Source: Cristatella mucedo
Lineage: Eukaryota; Bryozoa; Phylactolaemata; Cristatellidae
Direction of reading: 5' to 3'
Assembly: GCA_009760855.2 (NCBI GenBank)
Contig: WPIO01000010.1
Location: 310,001-374,000, forward strand
Length of the DNA stretch: 64,000 nt
Below the pieces are notes generated by a model. The model made no database searches and had not been told where the DNA came from. It saw only the letters and a list, made by a program, of their open reading frames with translations. The position numbers and the translations under genes are program-made. This document shows positions 35,791 through 47,361 of this stretch, piece after piece (the first letter of the stretch is position 1; each line of letters starts with the position of its first letter).

Positions 35791-37727
35791 AGCAGCAGCA
35801 GCAGCAGCACAAGCGGCAGCTACCACCGGTAGCTGCCGCAGCAATCGCCGCCGGTGGTGGCAGTCGATGCCGCCGCCACCGCTTACACCGCCGTCCCTCT
35901 AGAGCAGTTTAGGCCACTCACCGCGCGCCAGTCCTGCCGCTGCTGGCTCTCCGGCAGCGGTTATGCGCAGCCGCCGACGCCACCGCTCCCCTCCCCCGTT
36001 CGCTCGCCCGCGCCGAGTCGCAGGCGTCCGCACGGGGTCACGTGGCACGGCAACGGCGTCCGTCTACGTAGCGATAATGTCCAGAGGATTTAACGGCGAG
36101 CGCGTCGCTCAAGCGGCGCTGCGGACCGCGTGGCTTCGCGGAACTACCGCCCTCGTCCGCCGCCCACCGTCAACCACTATCGCCTCTGTCCAGCGAATCG
36201 GCGATCGCCGAGCCAAGCTGGCGGAAGGCGCCCGCTCATTGGGACTTCACGGTTTGGCCCGCATTTGGCTTCTGGCTTATTCGTCTCGAGCGCCCGACGC
36301 CGCCGACGCCGCCGCCCCAGATCTCGGACTTCCTAGGGTGGCTCGCGGGTTATTACTTATTTATGAGCCTACGACGCGAGCGGGCGGCAAACAGGTGGCG
36401 TCGCCGAGCAAGCCCGGCGACGGGCGTCGGCTTCACAAACGCACCGGCGCGATCAAGCCATTGGTCGAGTAGTAACGCGCTTAATTGCGGACCGCGCGGA
36501 TCGTTCCGATTGACTGTAGCAACCAGAAGCTAGCGCTGAGCTTCCGGGCCGCCATTACATTCGCCGCACTCGCCGGGCTGCGAGTGCCGACCGCTACCGC
36601 AGACGAGGGCGTCGTCGTCGCCGGCGGCGGCGGGCGAAGCACGCTAGCGATGCACACCGCGAATGCGAGCGGCAGCTACCAGAGTGCCGCCGGCCTCGGC
36701 CTGCCGTACGAGTGAGTAGAGCGGCGCTTCGCCGGCGGGGCGCCGCTGCTGCGCTCGGCTCGGCGCGAGTCCGCCGCGCCGGCTCCTCGCCAGGCGCCGC
36801 GGACTCGCCGAGCGGCCAGGGCGGCGAGCGACGCGGCGCCGGGCGACCGCCGCCGCTGCAGCCAGGCTGAGGCTGGGCGCAATTATCGGCACCTCATTAT
36901 GCAGAGCGCGCCGTGTCGCGGATGCGCCGGCAGCAATAGAAGCCCGCTGCGATTGAAGAGCGGAGCGAAATCGATCGAATCATCTTATTTAATGCCCTCC
37001 TCAGCGCGTCGCAGCGCGTCGGCACGGCCGGCCGGCACGAGAGAGATCGACGTCGGAGCGGCGGCGGCGGAAGCAGCCGCCGCCGCTGCCGCTGCCGCTG
37101 TGAATCTCCGCAACCGCCTTCGCGGCCATTATTGCGGCGCCCGGCCTGCGTGATGCTCTCGCGCGCCGTCGGCCGCATGCCGAGGCCGTTAAATGCTGCA
37201 GACGCTATGCAAGGGTCAAGCCGGCGGCGGCGGGGTGAGGGGGGAGGAACCGAGCGGCGAACGAGATTCGCAGGGGTTGCGCTCTCCCGCGCGCGGCGCC
37301 CTTCAAAGCGATCCGCGCCCGGCGGCAGCCTCCGCGCAGGCGGCCGCGGCCGTCGGTGGCGCCGCGGTCGGCCCGCTCCGCCAGACAGCGGCCGACGGCT
37401 AAAGTAACCCGGCCTTCGCATCGCTGCAAAAAGGATCACTCGGGAATCTCGCGCGTGAATGTAGCCGGAAGAGCTTGCCAAGAGGTGAGGAGCCCCGCGC
37501 GGCTCAACCGAGCCGCCCGCTGTACCCGGACCAGCGCCCGCGCCTGCGTGCGCGCGCGCCGCATATTGTCCGCCCGTACGCCGCCGACAGCCGCAGCGAT
37601 GCCTGCTACTCACCGGCGCCGCACTACGGCCCGAGCCGGCGCGCCCAGCCTGGACTGCTCATGTCCGCTGTAGAAGTACGTGCGCTAGCCAGCGTCCGGC
37701 GCTCGCTAGCCGAAAGCGGCGGCCCCT

Positions 37728-37779
<52 letters not shown>

Positions 37780-38710
37780 TGACAGCAAGGTTTAGGGGAG
37801 CGTTAGAGGGGGTATAGAGGGAGAGGGAGCGTTGGAGGGGGGAGTGATCAGTCGCCAGACGCGGTCGGTTTGTTTCGATGCCTCCACGGGGCGGCGGCGG
37901 CGGCGGCGGCGGCGATGACGACCGCTTCCGCCGCCGCTGCTTCCGCCGCCGCTGCTTCCACCGCCGCTGCTGCTGCTGCTGCCCTCGGCGAGTCTCACGC
38001 ATCGACGAGTCCGCCTCGACGTTGCGTCGCTGAACTCAATCGTGTGCGGTGCCGCTTTGCCTTGGCCGCGAGTCGTGCCGGCGGCGCGCCTGCTAGGGCT
38101 GCCCGGCGGCGAAGAGGCGTCCTCGCGACCCCCGCCCCTCCGCCTACAGCCACGCACTCGCAGCACCCGCCCGTCGCCACCGCAGCGCTGCCCAGCTCAG
38201 CCCATCCGCTTGCGTCGGCAGTCACCGCCGCCGCCGCCGGCGGCGCATGGGCGTTCAGCGCATTTTGCTGTATGCACGAGTCGCTGCTGCTGCTGCTTCT
38301 TCTGTCATCGTCGGTAGCGTCAACGTCTTCTTCTTCTGCTTCTGCCTGCAATAAAAAGGTACGGCTGCGGCGGCGGCGGCGGCCGATCGATAAGCGCAGC
38401 TCCGCCCCTGCAGCCTCGCCAAGCCAGCAGCAGTGGGGGCGTCGGCGGCGCTGCATCGGCGGCGGACGACGAGAGGCACTGCCACTTGCGATTCGCCTGC
38501 CGCCGGCTGCCGTCACTGCCGGGCGCCCGCTCGCTGAGGTCGACGCCGTCGGCCGCCAGCGTAGCCACCTTCGCCGCTTTCGACGAGGACGGCGGCGACC
38601 GACGGAGGGTCGTCGTCGCCGCCGCCGCCGCCGAGCCACCGCCGTCGTCGTCGCCTTCCGCGCTAGCATGTAGCTCGCTCGACCTCTGCAAGGACGCGGG
38701 TCTCGCCGAC
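34850..38710 (+). promoter_or_regulatory. GC-rich, CpG-dense tract upstream of the Kv2 coding start
   Basis: CpG-dense sequence carries long GC-driven open frames in all six frames. It contains (GA)n at 35761-35789, (GCA)n at about 35789-35809 and (CCG)n at 37728-37777. By position this is the likely promoter and 5' untranslated region of the channel gene, but no transcription start or 5' exon can be fixed. Several upstream ATGs exist (for example 37877-38669 holds a long chance frame). Confidence 0.5.
37728..37777 (+). repeat. (CCG)n trinucleotide repeat
   Basis: About 16 to 17 uninterrupted CCG units in the presumed 5' region of the Kv2 gene. Confidence 0.95.
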
Positions 38711-39364
38711 ATGCTGTCCAACACGGCGGCCGCCACTTGCGCCGCCCCGAATGCCGCCGCCGGCGGCGGCGTCGGCTCGGCCTCAGATAGGGCGTCCGCG
38801 GTGGCGGCCGGAGGATGCTGCATCGCCCACGCTGACCTGATGCCGCGCGGCGGCGGCAGCGGAGGCGACGTGCGAAGCGGCTGGCGCAAGCGGCACGCCA
38901 TAATCAACGTGGGCGGCCAGCGGCACGAGGTGCTGTGGAAGACTCTGCAGCGAATACCCAACACGCGCCTGGGCAAGCTGAGCTACGCGAGCGCCGACGA
39001 GGCGCGCTCGCTGTGCGACGACTACGACGAGGCGACGAGCGAGTACTTCTTCGACCGCCATCCGGCGACGTTCGAGTCGGTGATGAACTTCTATCGCACC
39101 GGCAAGCTGCACCTGGTCGACGACATTTGCGTGCTGTCGTTCGGCGACGAGATGTCGTACTGGGGCATCGACGAGATCTACCTGGAGCCGTGCTGCCAGA
39201 GCAAGTATGGCCAGCGCAAGGAGCTCGTGCTCGAGGAGATACGAAAGGAGGCGCGCTGCCTGCACGAGAGCAAGCCTGAGCACTTCGGCCCCGGATGCTA
39301 CAATAGCCTGCGGAAGCGCGTCTGGGACCTGCTCGAGAATCCCGAGTCGTCGAGGACGGCGAGG
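38711..39364 (+). CDS. Shab: Kv2 (Shab)-type voltage-gated K+ channel, exon with N-terminus and T1 domain
   Basis: This exon encodes residues 1-218 of a pore-forming subunit of a plasma-membrane delayed-rectifier type potassium channel. Residues 1-60 are an Ala/Gly-rich tail. The T1 tetramerisation domain starts at HAIINVGGQRHEVLW (62-76) and includes YFFDRHPATFESVMNFYRTG (112-131). The intersubunit zinc site HX5CX20CC, typical of non-Shaker Kv channels, is exact: H134, C140, C161, C162. YWGIDEIYLEPCCQ (150-163) and VWDLLENPESS (204-214) are Shab-like. The start is the first in-frame ATG after a stop at 38315-38317, but an upstream exon joining within 38318-38711 cannot be excluded. The donor is AGG|GTGAGT at 39364/39365, phase 0, at the T1-S1 boundary. 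Antisense frames here are compositional shadows. Confidence 0.9.
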
Positions 39365-40698
39365 GTGAGTGAGCGAGCGAGCGAGCGAGCGAGCGGTGGC
39401 CGCGAGGGCCAGCGTCAAGGCAGCGCTCAGACACAGCTACGCAAAACGAACAGCCCAGGCCGTACCCACCCTACGCCCGGCGCGCGCGCCGTACGCTTCT
39501 GCTTCTGTGCGCGGCCGGCGCGTGCTCCCGAGCAGGTAGCTCATCAACGCGTGCGGCGTGATTTCGCTTCTTCCCGCAAGAATCCGATCGGCTTTGTTGT
39601 GGCTGTTGACTTTGCTGCACGCGTCCGCTGGCTGCTGGCGGCCGCTTGGCGCTGACGCTTTTTGAACCTTTCCCTGTGCAGGTGCATAAGGTGAGAACGT
39701 AGCCATAGCCGGGGCCGCGCGGCGCTCTGCACGAGCGACGCTGGCACCACCGCGCGGCGGCGGCCACGGCTGCTGCTGCTGCTGACACATATCGCACGCG
39801 CGTGCTCAATCGTAACGCTCCGAACTGGGCAGCACTGCATCCACTGCAAGCTCTCACTTCCCTTCGCGACACGTGACGCGAGCGTCGTGCATGCGGAGCA
39901 GCTCGCTCGAATCCACGTGGCTCCATGCGAGGTCCCGCTCTTCGCAGAGCAGCATGCAGGGCATGCCCGGGCATGTGCAGGTGCTTCGCAGGCACACCAT
40001 CGGCCCGAGAGAGTAGGCGGCGGCGGCGGCGGCGCGTCGTTGGCCGCGAGCATGAGCATGAGTCAGCGTGCGCAGCTCGAGCAAACTCGCTGCTGCGTAA
40101 ACGCTCGGCCGCCGTTCCTGTGGCAAGCAGTTTCCTCCGAGGCCTAGGCCCAACGTCGGGTCGCTCGCCCCGGTCGGTTTTTCAGCTCTCGTGCCGCGAG
40201 CGCATTTAGCGTGCAGATCTGCAGCTTGAAAACGCACGACGTCGTTAAGCCGCCTGGCATGGGACTGGGCGATGAAAGGCGTGCCTGCCACGAGATCCGT
40301 CCGGCGGTGTGCGATCCCGCAGTGCGGCGGCAGTCCCTGGCTATAGCGTCGCCCCGGAGCTCCGTCGATGGACTGCCGCCGAGGCTGCAAGCCTACCAAT
40401 TGCCCTCAAAGTACGACGTTGAGCTACGTTTGAGTGATCGCTTTGCACACCCACCAGACCGCAGTGCCCTGAGTGTAGGCGCAAATGTTCTAACGGCGAT
40501 TGAGTGCTAAGCAACGTCCTCCGACTGCTACTGCGTTTGGATTCGATTCAAGTCCAGCTATGCAAATCCGATGTATCTTATACTCTTTGCTGACACGCTT
40601 GCAATAGGAAAAAAAGGAGTCTTTCTAATAATCTGTCAGTTCTTTGCCGTTACTTCCTTCTTTGTCTTTCAGTTGACCTCTCTAGCCCTATCTCTCTC

Positions 40699-40761
<63 letters not shown>

Positions 40762-40806
40762 GTATATGTGTATATATATATATATGTGTATATGTATATA
40801 TATATA

Positions 40807-40880
<74 letters not shown>
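40699..40880. repeat. (TA)n/(TG) microsatellite, left half
   Basis: TA repeats are interspersed with TATGTGTA. The tract ends exactly where the Tc1-like element begins. Confidence 0.9.
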
Positions 40881-40883
<3 letters not shown>

Positions 40884-42451
40884 TGCCAGCCCAAAAAATC
40901 TTCGCATTCTGCGCTTCAGCTTCCGGTAGGTAGATAGAACAAGGTAAATCGCGATAGCCGGTAGTGTTGAAATAAAGTGAAGCAGGCTATAGTTAAAGTA
41001 GTTTTATGTGCACAAAGCTGCAGTCAAATAAAAATCTGTTTGCAGCTTTTTGCTTTTCCGCGCTTCTTTTAAAGGCGACGAGCTTTCTTGGGATATACCG
41101 CGACAATAGCTCACATGCTTCAGATTTAATTTTCTGCCATTCCTTCAACAGAAGTTCGAATAATTCAATGCAATTTAGTGGAAGGATGACCTGTTCGCTA
41201 ATTTTTAGCTCCAACTTCTGCCAAACACGTTAAATGGGGCTCAAGTCTGGTTTTTGACTGGGTCATTCGAAAAATGTGGAAATGATCGCAGCCTTGACGC
41301 ATAGGGTTGTCAATGAAGTTATTTACAATGTCTGCGGTTTGCTTAGTATCATCGTCCTGTGGCCAAATACATTCTAAACCATGTATGCTAAAAGAAAAAA
41401 TACCAAATGTCTCAACAATGTCCAAGTAGCGTTCTGCATTCAGCTGAATCCTCTACATCCAGCGCAAGGTCCCTACGCCAGCAGGGCTCAAGCAGCCCCA
41501 TTACACCGTTACACAACCGCCGCCGCCACCACCGTAATTCACAGTTTTTTGGAGATGTGGTTCCTCGTTTTGTCTCCGCATTCGCCGAGTACCCGTGAGG
41601 TGGAAACGTGGTTAAACTCCGCGAAGCTTTACTTCACTCATCTGGGATCGCGTACCATTATTTACGGGCGAAAGCTCCGCCTCCTTCGCTTGTGCGTAAC
41701 GCTGAGTAGCGTCTTCCTCTTAGCAACTCTGGACCACACACCTTGGTCGTCGAGCCTCTTCCTTATCGTTCCTTAACTGACATTAATCTTTGGGAGCTCC
41801 ATTTCTATCTTAATTTTCAATGAACTGGTGAACCTGTTCGCATTGCCGCCGCCGCCGCCCTCATCTTCCGGTCTCCGCATATCGTCATGCAGCGATGCCT
41901 ACCGCTTCCGATCCGGCGATTCATCTTTCCGCCCTGTTCTAGCTTCTTCAAATTGTACTTCAATGCCGCTTTTTTAATACCGATACTCTTTGCAATTGTT
42001 CGATTACAATAATCCTCGTTTTTTTCAAGGCGAGGAGAGTACCCTTCGGGCACTCCGAAAGCTTGTAAAATCCGGGCATCTTCGGTTGAGCGCCGCTTAC
42101 TGCTGAGGGCCTCTGAACCCAAAACGGCCTCGCCGCGTGGTATCCAGACTGCTTGCAATGACACCCGAACATTACTGTGCGATTTTCTGTAGCAGGCTGG
42201 TCATGTTTACCTGGACACGCAACTCTAGTTTACTAGTTTACTCTAGTTTATTTCCGACTTCACTCCATTAAAACGTCAACGATACAGCAGAGGATGAAGC
42301 TCATGAGCATATCATATTGTATATCGTTTGATAGAAAAAACGTTATACTAGTATTTCATAATTAGTTTTTCTAGCTAATAGCGAATGCACGCAGCGAAAC
42401 TCGAATATTAACGGGACACTGTTGGTGCGGACATTATTTGGGCCAGCGTTG
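40881..42451 (-). mobile_element. Tc1/mariner-type transposon with decayed transposase and terminal inverted repeats
   Basis: The ends are imperfect inverted repeats. CAGTGCCAGCCCAAAAAATC at 40881 faces CAACGCTGGCCCAAATAATG read inward from 42451, and 19 of 26 terminal positions match. Both ends are flanked by TA, as expected for Tc1/mariner insertion. Minus-strand broken frames give a transposase in order. An N-terminal helix-turn-helix region lies at about 42085-41910 (RTIAKSIGIKKAALKYNLKK, GSGRHRCMT). INVSGTIRKRL (across a stop) and VWSRVAKRKTLL lie at about 41800-41720. YLDIVETFGIF is at about 41433-41400, and QDDDTKQTADIVNNFID (about 41365-41310) corresponds to the QDNDPKHTA block. PRKLV-type C-terminal wording ends near 41080. 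Stops and frameshifts make it inactive. It is about 1.57 kb, normal for Tc1. Confidence 0.85.
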
Positions 42452-42510
42452 TATATATATATATATACACATATATATATATATGCACGTATATATGTAT
42501 ATATCAATGT
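42452..42510. repeat. (TA)n microsatellite, right half
   Basis: The TA repeat resumes immediately after the right inverted repeat of the transposon, with the same TATGTATA interruptions. Confidence 0.85.
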
Positions 42511-42590
42511 ATTTGTTTATTTATCTGCGTGTGTGTTTATGTATATATGTACACAAGCACACACATATATGTGTTTATACAAATGTGTGC

Positions 42591-42593
<3 letters not shown>

Positions 42594-42636
<43 letters not shown>
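42594..42636. repeat. (GT)n microsatellite
   Basis: About 21 uninterrupted GT units. Confidence 0.95.
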
Positions 42637-42637
<1 letters not shown>

Positions 42638-42809
42638 TCATTTGTCTCGATAATACCGCCTCCGACCATCCTTAGCCTGGCCTGTGATCGCTGAGCGCGA
42701 CCGGTAGGGGTCCGCGTGACGCTGCCTCGTTCACCGCCGCCGCCGGTCGTGCACTACTCGCGGGGCATCATCGCGGCAGGCTCCTGACGACTGTGCAATT
42801 CGTGAGCAC

Positions 42810-42811
<2 letters not shown>

Positions 42812-42866
<55 letters not shown>

Positions 42867-42867
42867 C
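42812..42867 (+). repeat. (CCG)n trinucleotide repeat in the Kv2 intron
   Basis: About 18 CCG units in GC-rich sequence about 1 kb before the second Kv2 exon. Confidence 0.95.
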
Positions 42868-43873
42868 GTGGCGTTGCTTCACTGCCGATGCCGAACACTC
42901 GGTGAAATTATGAGCTCGAATTTCGACCGAACGCGCGCGCGGACGTTTGATTCGCGTTCTCGCTGCGCCGCGCGCGCGGCTCCTACCGGAACCTTCCAGC
43001 GTCGCGCTTTCACAGTTTGCGACGATTGCGTTTCGCTGCGACGAACCCGAACTCGCCTGACGAGAGTCAATTAGCTCCGTGCGAAGAGCGACGAGCCTCT
43101 CGCTAAAGTTCGCGTTACCCCAGCGGCGCCGGCCTATTCCAAGCCATTCTTACGTCATCGCCTATTCTAAGCCAACTCAACGCCGTTGTGGGTCGCGTGA
43201 GCGGAAGATGACGCGAGGCGCTCGGAAACGCTGCTCTGAAAAGTCGCCGAGCCCGCTCGATCGCAGTAGCACCGCGTGGGGGCAAAGGTCGGAGATCGCA
43301 CGGCGGTCCCGAGCCGCCGCCTTCGCTGAGGACACTTGATGAGTGGAGCCTCGGCGGAGGCGGCTCGAAGACTAACCTCGCTGCCCCGCTGTCCAGCGGC
43401 GCACGAGAGCGCGGCCGCCATTCGTCCCGCGTGGCTCTCCACTGATTGCGAGCCGGCGAGAAGCTCCGAGGTGTCGCACTGGCCCGGCACTTTTTGAGTA
43501 TCCGATCCGGCGTTGCGTCCGTCGGCCGCAACGCTTCCGCTGCAGAGACTCAGCGGAGCCGCTTCCGCTGTTGCAGAGCGACCGAGAGCGCGGCTCCAGC
43601 GGGCCACGCGATCGGTCGCTCTGCGACGCTCGCCGCTCGAAGGTCTGGCCCGCGCGCGCGCACCCACCCTCGCCGCGGCTGAGGCTGGCGGACGGCGGCG
43701 CCGGGGGACGCCGCGCAGCGAGACTAGGCTACCGGCGGCTGCTGCTGCTGCTGCTGCTGCTCGCATTTGGGTGGCGAAAGGCACTGTTTTCCGGCGCCTC
43801 CGTCACGCCGGTAGCGCGGCGGCGGCGGCGGCGCGAGAGCAGCCAGCGAGCGCCGACCGGCGACCGATTGCAG

Positions 43874-45022
43874 GCGGTGGTGGCCGTGTCGATCCTCTTC
43901 ATCGTGCTGTCGAGCGTGTCGCTGACGATCAACACGCTATCGACGGTGCAGGTGTACAACGAGGAGACGAAGGAGATGGAGGACAACGGCAGCCTCGAGG
44001 TGGTCGAGGCAGTCTGCATCGGCTGGTTCACGCTCGAGTACGCGCTGAGGCTCTGGGCGTCGCCGAGCAAGAGGCGCTTCTTCAAGGGCGTGCTCAACGC
44101 CATCGACCTGCTAGCCATCGCGCCCTACTACATCTCGCTCGCTCTTCAGCGGCACAGCAGCGGCGGCCGCAGCAGCGAGCAGCTGGCCAACGTGCGCAAG
44201 CTCGTGCAGGTGTTCCGCGTCCTGCGAATCCTGCGCGTGCTCAAGCTGGCGCGCCACTCGACGGGCCTGCAGTCGCTCGGCTACACGCTGCAGCGCAGCT
44301 ACAAGGAGCTCGGCCTGCTCGTCATGTTCCTCGCCATCTCCGTCCTGCTGTTCTCCAGCCTCGCCTACTTCGCCGAGAAGGACGAGGAGCGCACGCTGTT
44401 CACTAGCATACCGGCCACGTTCTGGTGGGCGGCCATCACCATGACGACAGTGGGCTACGGCGACATGTACCCGAGCACGGTGCCGGGCAAGCTGATCGGC
44501 GCCATGTGCTGCCTGTGCGGCGTCCTCGTCATCGCGCTGCCCATTCCGATCATCGTCAACAACTTCGCCGAGTTCTACCAGGACCAGATGCGCAAAGAGA
44601 AGGCGCTCAAGCGCCAGCAGGCCGCCTTCGAGCGCGCCGCCGAGTCGGCGGCGTCGTCGTCGGGCCACATCTACAAGTGTCCAACCGAGTCCACTTACTC
44701 GCGCTCGGTCAGCGCCGCGCTCCACCTGGGTGGCGCCGCCAGCGCCGGCGGCGGCGGCGGCGACGCGAGCTGCTGCGTCGCCGCCGCCGAGCGGAGCGAC
44801 GACGACGACGTCGGCGGCCGTTTCGACGACGACGTCGGCGGCCGTTTCGACGATCTGCGGCTCCGCCGCGGCGGCGACGGGCGCGACGCTGACGACGAAG
44901 CGGCGGCTGCGGCCGCGACGCTCGGCAAGCCGGCGAGGCCGCCGCTGGCGGACGCTGCGTGCGCGTCGCCGCCGCGGAGCGAGGCGCCCGGCAGGATCAC
45001 GGGACGCGAAAAGTACATCAAA
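43874..45022 (+). CDS. Shab: Kv2 (Shab)-type K+ channel, exon with S1-S6, pore and C-terminal tail
   Basis: This exon encodes residues 219-601. S1 starts at [15 protein letters not shown]2 is about 259-280 ([16 protein letters not shown], with gating residues F270 and E273); S3 is about 289-308 (D296). S4 is [19 protein letters not shown], with R333, R336, R339, K342 and R345 every third residue. S5 is about 362-384. The pore helix and selectivity filter TTVGYGD span 409-415. S6 ends [12 protein letters not shown], with the PIP hinge (441-443) characteristic of Kv2 rather than the PVP of Shaker. After [11 protein letters not shown] the tail is Ala/Asp/Gly-rich and lacks the conserved proximal tail (GSIVS...KDAFAKSM) I recall from fly and vertebrate Kv2. 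The exon ends YIK|GTAAGC at 45022/45023 (phase 0). Without splicing the frame would run 43 more codons to a stop at 45152-45154. Confidence 0.92.
44801..44848 (+). repeat. 24-bp in-frame tandem duplication in the Kv2 tail
   Basis: Two identical 24-bp units encode DDDVGGRF twice (residues about 528-543). Confidence 0.95.
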
Positions 45023-47312
45023 GTAAGCATGCGACGGCGGCGACTCCCGGCAGGCTTGCTTGCGGCTCTTGGCCTCGGCCACCGCCACCCCATCCCCGAC
45101 GCCGCCGCCGGCGGATACGACCGCGGCCGCCGCGTAATCTGCCGAGCAGAGTAGCGGGCGATGCGGCCGGCGGCTGGGCAGCCGCCGCGAGGGCTGGACG
45201 TTCGCCAACCGCTCGACTGGTCTCGACCTCCGCTTTGCCGACGCCCCTTTCTGGTGTCGTGGCGACATCCCTCGAACCTCGCGGAACTCGCGGCCGAGTT
45301 CGTTAATCGGCGAGGCGTGACGTCGGGACTTGCGTAGGCGTCGATGGGGGAAACTCTTTCCGATTGGCTAGCGCGCTCTAGCGGCCGGTTGCCTTTCTGA
45401 TCGCCCGCGCGATGTAGGTCTTTAGGCTCGCGGCAGGCCAATGCTCTGGGCTTGAACAGTCTGCTAGCCCGTCTCCTCGCTCGTACCAGCCGTTGGCGAG
45501 TTGTTTCACTCTCAAGCGTGCGTCACGTGGTCCACTTCCCTGACAAGGCTGCTTCGCTGATTCGATCCAAAAATATTGCCAGCGAAATGAGAAAAAAACG
45601 AAAGAATGATGACTTGGCGAAAGAGGCCGGCTCCCACAAAGAGGCGGATTCCGCACCTCCGCACGTACCGGCTGGCCGACCGGTGTCGGCCGATAGTGGC
45701 GTCGGTCGCCGTTACCTCGAATTCTAGCAATTGGCTGCCTAGGCTCAGAAGTGGCTCAGAATGAGACGGATGCAGTCGAGGGCCGCGCGCTTCGCCGCTC
45801 CGTCTGTCGGAACGCGCTGCCCTCAACCAATGCACCTGCTTCCACAGCACTCGGTCGCTGTCGATTAGTCATCCGGAAGTGACACTCCCACGAAGAACTT
45901 TGACGTCTTCGCCTGGGTCTACATAATTACTACAGCTAGAGAGTGGACTTGTCCCAGGACTGGCTCGGCAGCTACCCTGGGCTCAGTAAAACACGACAGA
46001 GGTCGCAGGCCACAGAGGTCTCGCAAACCGCTTCTCGCCTCATCGCCGTTGGATTGAAGCGGCTCGTTCTGGCAGCGAGAGAGACATCCACCCGAAGCCC
46101 TTCACCTTCAGCCCTGATAATTGGCCGATCGACAAGAAGAGGCCCAGTACGAGTTCGCCGGGGCCCGGGAGGCTATCCGCGTCCCTAGCAGGGCAGCAGC
46201 GGTGTAATTCTCTGGTGGGGAGGCTTCGATATGGCGACAGCAGGACCCGGAAGGGGGCTGGGCCTCGCGCCCCTTCCCAGCCTTCCCGGCTCCCTCCGAG
46301 CACGCAAGTGCTGGGGCTGGAAAATCTGCTGACAGTTGCACCACGTGACCCAGGTGGCTCGTCCGAGGTCTGCTGCTCGCTAGCACCCAACCGCTCCTAA
46401 GCAGGACCGCAACGGTATCAGCGTCGCTTATGGGCTAGGGACGGCATAGTGGGCTTTGATCGACAGTGTCTGCCGCATTGCTTCGCCTACAAGGCCCTGG
46501 CAGCTGGCTTGAGCAAGCACGGATCTCCCGGCTGTTCTTGCTACCAAGGAGACCATGGCTTTTAGCTCTCCGTCTCATCTCAGCCCATCGGCAGTAGCTG
46601 CATGACCGCGAAGCTCCTCGTCTGGCGACTGGGCCGCCAGCTGCCCTGTCGTCGTTAAGTCGGCCGATGCCGAGTACCAGCATAATAGAAGCCTAGTCGC
46701 CGGGAGGCCTCAGCAAAGCAGCGTCGCGAAGACCGTCTTTGAGTTTTGTTGGGGGGGTCGCTCGCTGCGTGCCGGGAAGTAGATGCCGTGGCTTCCCGGC
46801 TTCCAGATGCCAGAAACCAGGACCAGCTGCCCTCTTCCGGCACAAGCGAGCGGCTCTGACTGAAACCAGTAGCTTGAAGGGCCGTGCTGCCGTTAAAGTG
46901 GAGGCTTTGCAGGACCAGCTGGAGTGCTGGATGTGGCAGGGCTTGCACTTACTAACCACAATAATCAGCGTTCTGTCATATATGGCGTTCCCGTGTTTCA
47001 AAGATGCCCACAGGTCTCGCTAGCGCTCCATTATTGCCAGCGAGCACTCGGGCCGCGCCGACCGGCCGGTCTGCACCAGCTCTTACCAGGCGGGGGCGCC
47101 AGGTGCGGTGGTGACAGCGACGACCAGGTGACACCCTGTGGGTGTCGCTCGCACTTGAAAGCGTCCAGCCGAAAACGGCAGCCCTGGTCATAGGCGATGT
47201 GATAGGTGGGGTGAGACAAGAGCAGAGCTTGGCTATGAAGCACGTTCGATTGAGTTCGAATGGACTCCTGGGAATCTGTGTCACGAATGCCACACACACT
47301 GTGGGGGCGCCT

Positions 47313-47361
<49 letters not shown>

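Larger units (their letters stand above)
39365..43873 (+). other. Kv2 intron
   Basis: The intron is 4,509 bases with donor GTGAGT and acceptor GACCGATTGCAG. The acceptor has an unusually weak pyrimidine tract. Joining the exons gives [20 protein letters not shown], which aligns without a gap to the fly and vertebrate Kv2 segment between T1 and S1 as I recall it. The intron contains a split (TA)n tract, a Tc1-like transposon, a (GT)n run and a (CCG)n run. Confidence 0.85.

Noticed and set aside
37870-38673. 267-codon Ala/Arg-rich frame upstream of the Kv2 start
   Set aside because: GC-driven low complexity; frames on both strands are equally long here. It is not in frame with the T1 exon.
38783-39418. 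Long antisense frames opposite the Kv2 T1 exon
   Set aside because: Compositional shadow of the sense coding sequence.
40571-40933. Tyr/Ile-repeat frames on both strands
   Set aside because: Translation of a TA microsatellite.
44111-45268. 385-codon open frame on the minus strand opposite Kv2 exon 2
   Set aside because: It mirrors the GC-rich third positions of the true sense exon. It has no domain, and the sense frame carries an intact channel.
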